49,352 nucleotides of DNA from Porphyromonas gulae DSM 15663 (lineage in GTDB: Bacteria > Bacteroidota > Bacteroidia > Bacteroidales > Porphyromonadaceae), in NCBI RefSeq assembly GCF_000378065.1, contig NZ_KB899165.1, forward strand, positions 1 through 49,352. The letters are read 5' to 3'. The translations under genes were made by a program, and so were the position numbers. Shown here in pieces: positions 45,659 to 49,352 of this stretch; position 1 is the first letter of the stretch; every line of letters starts with the position of its first letter. The notes under the pieces were generated by a model. It was not told where the DNA came from. It saw only the letters and a program-made list of their open reading frames with translations, and searched no databases.

Positions 45659-46695
45659 AACACTCCTTCCCCATGCGCACTCTATCCGGCATACTATATT
45701 ATATAGTAATAGGGCTTATTCTGTTCCTCACGCTTTCATGCAGTAGAGAATCCGATGTTTGCCACCTCAAACTTAAGCTGAGCAATCTCAGCAGTGGCGA
45801 TTCTGTTTTAGTCCTTCGACTGGAAGGAGGAGGCTCCTTTAGCACAGAAGAAATACGAGTCACGCCACCCAAAGCCCGGATCCGACACAAAGTCAAAGGC
45901 GATGTTAATCGCATTTTGCTCTATTTCAACGAAGGCAATAATGTGCTACGGCTTTATCCTGAAAGGGGAGAGGATCTCACAATCACGCTTGATGCCGACC
46001 AACCTCTCCTGCCTAAAATAAAAGGAGGAAGCACCCATGCTACACTGAATGAGTTCATGCAAACAGCGGATGATGAGATCCGCAGCTATCAGGATCATCT
46101 CCGAACGACCGACTTTCCCTCCAAGGCAGAAGCCTTCGCAGATCTGCGACTCAAAGCCCTCCGCTTCTATCTCTCCCATTCCGATGCCCCCGGTATAAAC
46201 AGATTGGTGGAGGAATACGATCTCTTCGATGCGGCATTCGTTCGTCGCTCCGGTATTTCGATGCACCGGCTCCCCGCACCTCTTGATTCCGTCCTTAGAA
46301 AGAACGAGTCGTATGCAATCGGCCGTTTGGCACCGGACTTCCTTGTCAAGGATATCGATCAGCGATCCTTTACGCTTTCCTGGTACAAGGGGCAAGATGT
46401 CCTTTTGCACTTTGCTAATAAGCCGGACTCCGCTACTGTCGCATGCCTGAAAGCCTGGAAAAATAAAACAGGAATGAAAAAGCCGGAAGTCCTGACCCTC
46501 ACACTTTTTGCGCCGGACTCATCGCTCCGAAAGCTGACCGCAGGATTGGCCATGCCGGGGCGCGTCGTGTCGGACAGTGTCGGGCAGGTATCGACACTTC
46601 TTGAACGATACGGCATAGACAGCCTCCCATATACTGTCCATATCGACACTGCCGGATACATCCGCAGCCGCCATGCCGGTCACAGTCTCCCATAG
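45655..46695 (+). CDS. Thioredoxin-fold lipoprotein lacking the CxxC motif
   Basis: A 346-residue lipoprotein with a signal peptide and lipobox LSCS giving Cys29. Residues about 35-125 look like the DUF4369 domain found before TlpA/AhpC-like modules in Bacteroidota. Residues about 222-346 match the thioredoxin-like fold: APDFLVKDIDQRSFTLSWYKGQDVLLHFANK, and the cis-Pro region DSLPYTVHIDTAGYI with Pro325. Where a CxxC is expected, after VLLHFA, there is NKPDSATV, so the redox pair is absent. The protein therefore probably binds or scaffolds rather than reduces disulfides. The start overlaps the purN stop, so the two are coupled. Confidence 0.8.
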   Translation: MKHSFPMRTLSGILYYIVIGLILFLTLSCSRESDVCHLKLKLSNLSSGDSVLVLRLEGGGSFSTEEIRVTPPKARIRHKVKGDVNRILLYFNEGNNVLRLYPERGEDLTITLDADQPLLPKIKGGSTHATLNEFMQTADDEIRSYQDHLRTTDFPSKAEAFADLRLKALRFYLSHSDAPGINRLVEEYDLFDAAFVRRSGISMHRLPAPLDSVLRKNESYAIGRLAPDFLVKDIDQRSFTLSWYKGQDVLLHFANKPDSATVACLKAWKNKTGMKKPEVLTLTLFAPDSSLRKLTAGLAMPGRVVSDSVGQVSTLLERYGIDSLPYTVHIDTAGYIRSRHAGHSLP

Positions 46696-46719
46696 TTCGC
46701 ACGCACTTTCCCCGTATTT

Positions 46720-48261
46720 ATGTTAGTAAAGACCTTTGCCGCTGCTCTGCACAGCATAGATGCTCTTACCGTTACCGTCGAAGTCAATATCACCCGAGGT
46801 TGCTATCTCAGCATGGTAGGACTCCCCGATGCAGCAGTTCGTGAGAGTCTGGATAGAATCCGCTCCACATACGACTGCCTGAATATCGCCTTTCCCCAAA
46901 AGAGCATTACGATCAATCTCAGTCCGGCCGATATCAAAAAAGAAGGTACTGCCTACGACCTGCCCCTTGCCATTGCACTCATGGCTGCAGATGGCATTAT
47001 CGGAGCAGACTCCCTGCCGCGCTATATGATTATGGGCGAGCTTTCGCTGGACGGATCGCTCCGTCCGATCAAAGGAGCCTTGCCCATCGCCATCCAAGCA
47101 CGAGCCGAAGGATTCGACGGACTGATCCTCCCGGCGGAAAATGCACGCGAAGCAGCCGTCGTGAACAACCTCAATGTCTATGGCGTGAAGCATATAGCAG
47201 AGGTGATCAGCCATTTCAACGGAGGCGATCAACTACAGCCCACTATAGTCGATACCCGCAGGGAATTTTTCGACCATCAGCAGCAGGTGTCTTTCGACTT
47301 CTCGGAGGTGAAGGGACAGGAGAAGGTGAAGCGCGCCCTCGAAGTGGCGGCTGCAGGCGGACACAATCTGATCATGGTGGGGAGTCCCGGCAGTGGGAAA
47401 TCCATGATGGCTAAGCGAATGCCCGGAATCCTTCCTCCGTTTACACTTGGCGAATCGCTTGAAACGACCAAAATATACTCCGTGGCCGGTAAGTTGGGGG
47501 TCAATTCTATGCTCCTGACCCAACGCCCTTTCCGTTCGCCCCACCATTCCATCTCTTCCGCAGCCCTCGTGGGCGGCGGCACTTATCCACAGCCCGGAGA
47601 GATCAGTCTGGCTCACAATGGCGTGCTCTTCTTGGACGAGCTGGCCGAGTTCAACCGCTCCGTTCTCGAGGTGATGCGGCAGCCTTTGGAAGATCGGCGG
47701 ATCACCGTTTCGAGAGCCAGAATGACCGTGGACTATCCTGCCGGATTCATGCTCGTAGCTGCTATGAATCCCTGTCCTTGTGGCTACTACAACCATCCCA
47801 CACGCGCTTGCTCCTGTGCACCCGGACAGGTGGAGAAGTATCTCAGCCGCATATCGGGGCCTCTTTTGGACCGGATCGATATACAGGTAGAGATTACACC
47901 CGTTCCTTTTGAGAAAATATCCGACAGCCGGCCGGCCGAAAGCAGTGAGAAAATCCGTCAGCGAGTGGTGGCAGCACGCGAAATCCAAAGCAAACGATTC
48001 GCCGACTACTCCGGTGTCCATTGCAATGCCCAGATGGACGACAAATTGATGAACCGCTATGCACTGCCCGACGAAAAGGGACTTCAACGATTGAGGACCG
48101 CTATGGAACGCTTCGACCTCTCCGCTCGTGCCTATGGCCGTATCTTGAAAGTGGCACGCACCATTGCCGATCTGGCAGGCAGCGAAGATGTGGGTGGCGA
48201 ACACATAGCAGAAGCCATCGGCTACCGCAATCTCGACCGAGAAAACTGGGGTAAGGCTTGA
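46720..48261 (+). CDS. comM: YifB/ComM-family Mg chelatase-like ATPase
   Basis: A 513-residue protein with an N-terminal Lon-protease-like domain (about residues 20-140, starting LVKTFAAALHSIDALTVTVEVNI) and a central AAA+ domain with Walker A GSPGSGKS near residue 222. It also has GVLFLDELAEF as Walker B and the Cys-rich CPCGYYNHPTRACSCAP. ComM is a helicase that extends branch migration during natural transformation; P. gingivalis is naturally competent. It lies 24 bp after the lipoprotein gene. Confidence 0.95.
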   Translation: MLVKTFAAALHSIDALTVTVEVNITRGCYLSMVGLPDAAVRESLDRIRSTYDCLNIAFPQKSITINLSPADIKKEGTAYDLPLAIALMAADGIIGADSLPRYMIMGELSLDGSLRPIKGALPIAIQARAEGFDGLILPAENAREAAVVNNLNVYGVKHIAEVISHFNGGDQLQPTIVDTRREFFDHQQQVSFDFSEVKGQEKVKRALEVAAAGGHNLIMVGSPGSGKSMMAKRMPGILPPFTLGESLETTKIYSVAGKLGVNSMLLTQRPFRSPHHSISSAALVGGGTYPQPGEISLAHNGVLFLDELAEFNRSVLEVMRQPLEDRRITVSRARMTVDYPAGFMLVAAMNPCPCGYYNHPTRACSCAPGQVEKYLSRISGPLLDRIDIQVEITPVPFEKISDSRPAESSEKIRQRVVAAREIQSKRFADYSGVHCNAQMDDKLMNRYALPDEKGLQRLRTAMERFDLSARAYGRILKVARTIADLAGSEDVGGEHIAEAIGYRNLDRENWGKA

Positions 48262-48265
48262 GACA

Positions 48266-48589
48266 ATGGAAAGCCCACACACACGCCTGCCCTCATTCGC
48301 CGCCCATCGCCTGATTATCGGCGAAACGAGCTACCCTTACCCTTTTCTCCGGTTTGATGCTGCATCCGGATGCTGGGAGTTAAGTTCTTTTTCTCATGAA
48401 TCCGAGGCCGTTGTTTTTCTGTCGGGGAGTCTTCTGCTCTGTCCGGCTGATCTGTCGCCTCACCTCCCTGCTGATACACAAAGTATCACACTTCCTGAAA
48501 TGCAAAGTCGGCTCCACTTGCTACAGACCGCTCCCGTGCATCTCTACCACTTTCCTACAGCCTCCTCTCCTGCCCATCTCCTGCGTTAG
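48266..48589 (+). CDS. Small hypothetical protein downstream of comM
   Basis: A 107-residue open frame starting 4 bases after the comM stop. It has no domain I recognise and no signal peptide. The spacing and start ATG would suit a coupled gene, and the protein has a plausible composition, with WELSSFSHESEAVVFLSG as a beta-like stretch. It could equally be chance, as the frame is short and rich in Leu, Ser and Pro. Confidence 0.4.
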   Translation: MESPHTRLPSFAAHRLIIGETSYPYPFLRFDAASGCWELSSFSHESEAVVFLSGSLLLCPADLSPHLPADTQSITLPEMQSRLHLLQTAPVHLYHFPTASSPAHLLR

Positions 48590-49159
48590 TGGATCGAACG
48601 AGGAGGGACAAGTGTACCCTTTCTCCTAATTTTCCCGTCTATAGTCGGCCAAGAGTAGTTTCACAGTAATGAAACTCTCATCGACTGACGTTTGCCGGAA
48701 AGTTAATCGAAGGAACGGGACTTCACTGTTTGAAGAATATCAAGAAGCGATTGACAGTGTTCGTTGTTGGCCATAATGATGTTGTCGGCAAATAAGATAT
48801 TCGAGGTGGCATACTTTGGGACAGACTTGACGATGTTACACGTCACAGACCGAAAAAACGCAGAACATCGGTCGAAAAAACGTGGCGCGTAAACTTATTC
48901 GTTCCGGTTCGGGAAGTGAAAAATTTACGCGCCACAACGAAAAAAATCTCGCGCCACTTTCTCAGAAATCACGAACCGCAATCGGGATATTTTTCGCTCG
49001 TGTTCTCGAAAAGGTAAGTTTGGGATGATTGGAATGGCAACCCCTAAATGACACTGACGTGTACTGAAAAAAGTTGACAGTTGGGCGGGATCGTTCTACA
49101 ATTGGTTTACTGGTTCTTTCTATAATTCTACTTTAGGTTGACAGCCCTTACCCTTAGGT
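48590..49159. other. Gene-poor region with repeat copy 3, IS end and a possible gene remnant
   Basis: About 570 bp without an intact gene. A minus-strand frame ending at 48703-48705 translates to a protein-like stretch (ATSNILFADNIIMANNEHC) with no start of its own, possibly the end of a decayed gene. Then follow repeat copy 3 (48871-49020) and the IS end from about 49060. Confidence 0.5.
48871..49020. repeat. Dispersed intergenic hairpin repeat, copy 3
   Basis: This copy shares the core AAGTGAAAAATTTACGCGCC with the A-rich run and GCGCCACTTT of the others, and the CCGCAATC...CGTGTTCTCGAA tail of copy 2. The arms GTGGCGCGTAAA (48882-48893) and TTTACGCGCCAC (48923-48934) are perfectly complementary, and a second, GCGCCAC (48951-48957), can compete for the same left arm. 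It lies about 40 bp from the IS end. Confidence 0.8.
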
Positions 49160-49352
49160 CTAATTTCGGTTGACACGAGCAAAGTTAGCTTTTTGTCTGA
49201 CATTCATTCTTCGGTATAGCTCGGGGGCAATCTCCGGCCAATGTTCGATCCTTGCCAGTAAGGGATTTTCAGACTCCGGTGTAATGACTTGCATAGGCGT
49301 TTTCGCCCTTAGAGCTTGATGTGGACGCGCCTCGTTGTACATGCGCACGGCT
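49060..49352. mobile_element. Left-hand end of an IS3-family element (cut by the window edge)
   Basis: The transposase gene at the edge runs toward this end. The probable terminus is TGTACTG at 49060, inside the run ACGTGTACTGAAAA. Three GTTGACA motifs lie at 49073-49079, 49137-49143 and 49169-49175, close to the end and before the transposase stop, and may be binding sites. The other end and the target duplication lie outside the window. Confidence 0.6.
49160..49352 (-). CDS. IS3-family transposase, C-terminal fragment
   Basis: The frame is open to the right edge and carries about 63 residues of the C-terminus of an IS3-family DDE transposase: YNEARPHQALRAKTPMQV, the typical closing motif of the integrase catalytic domain, where the Glu belongs to the DDE triad region. 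The rest of the gene lies outside the window, so I cannot say whether it is intact or which IS it is. The stop is at 49160. Confidence 0.85.
   Translation of the reverse strand, partial: AVRMYNEARPHQALRAKTPMQVITPESENPLLARIEHWPEIAPELYRRMNVRQKANFARVNRN

Overview
The window looks like a chromosomal segment of Porphyromonas gingivalis, or a very close relative. The evidence is Bacteroidota promoter -7 boxes (TAnnTTTG), a type IX secretion C-terminal signal, DUF3575/DUF3868 proteins, a fused SecDF, intergenic repeats of the kind P. gingivalis carries, and an IS3-family element at the right edge. The strain cannot be told from the sequence. Almost everything is core genome; accessory DNA is limited to intergenic repeats and the IS end.

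Layout. 1-3250: the C-terminal part of a T9SS-secreted protein, then a DUF3575 outer-membrane protein and a DUF3868/OmpA-like/TPR protein. 3251-4092: a gene-free stretch with a 22-bp tandem repeat and the promoter of the next operon. 4093-8376: DUF177, rpmF, fabH, era and der. 8428-16334: a 1099-residue DUF2723 membrane protein, a polysaccharide deacetylase, mnmD, a VanW-family protein and nadE. 16529-26487 (minus strand): pyrG, yidC, purF-like, carA and carB, so CTP synthesis and carbamoyl phosphate supply lie in one array. 26902-33794: a secreted GH29 alpha-L-fucosidase-like enzyme, then a selenium cluster (NifS-like PLP enzyme, DUF3343 protein, selD) with overlapping ends, and a secreted S9 peptidase 18 bp behind it. 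33937-36502 (minus): class I fructose-bisphosphate aldolase and a lipoprotein with a probable outer-membrane domain. 36775-42474: rpsO, a zinc-type ABC binding lipoprotein and ATPase with no permease, a GNAT acetyltransferase and secDF. 42607-44907 (minus): acpP, fabF and rnc. 45077-48261: purN, a thioredoxin-fold lipoprotein lacking the CxxC, and comM. 48590-49352: a repeat copy, a possible gene remnant and an IS end.

How the genes fit together. The housekeeping groups are coherent: fatty acid synthesis (fabH, fabF, acpP), nucleotide and NAD synthesis (nadE, purF-like, purN, carAB, pyrG), membrane protein insertion (yidC, secDF) and ribosome biogenesis (era, der, rnc, rpmF, rpsO). The parts that most merit a second look are the selenium cluster, a roughly 150-bp intergenic hairpin repeat present three times (near 13.2, 35.2 and 48.9 kb), the DUF2723 protein abutting a deacetylase, the redox-dead TlpA-like lipoprotein, and the permease-less zinc transport pair. 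All functional statements are read from sequence and family knowledge; no search was run.
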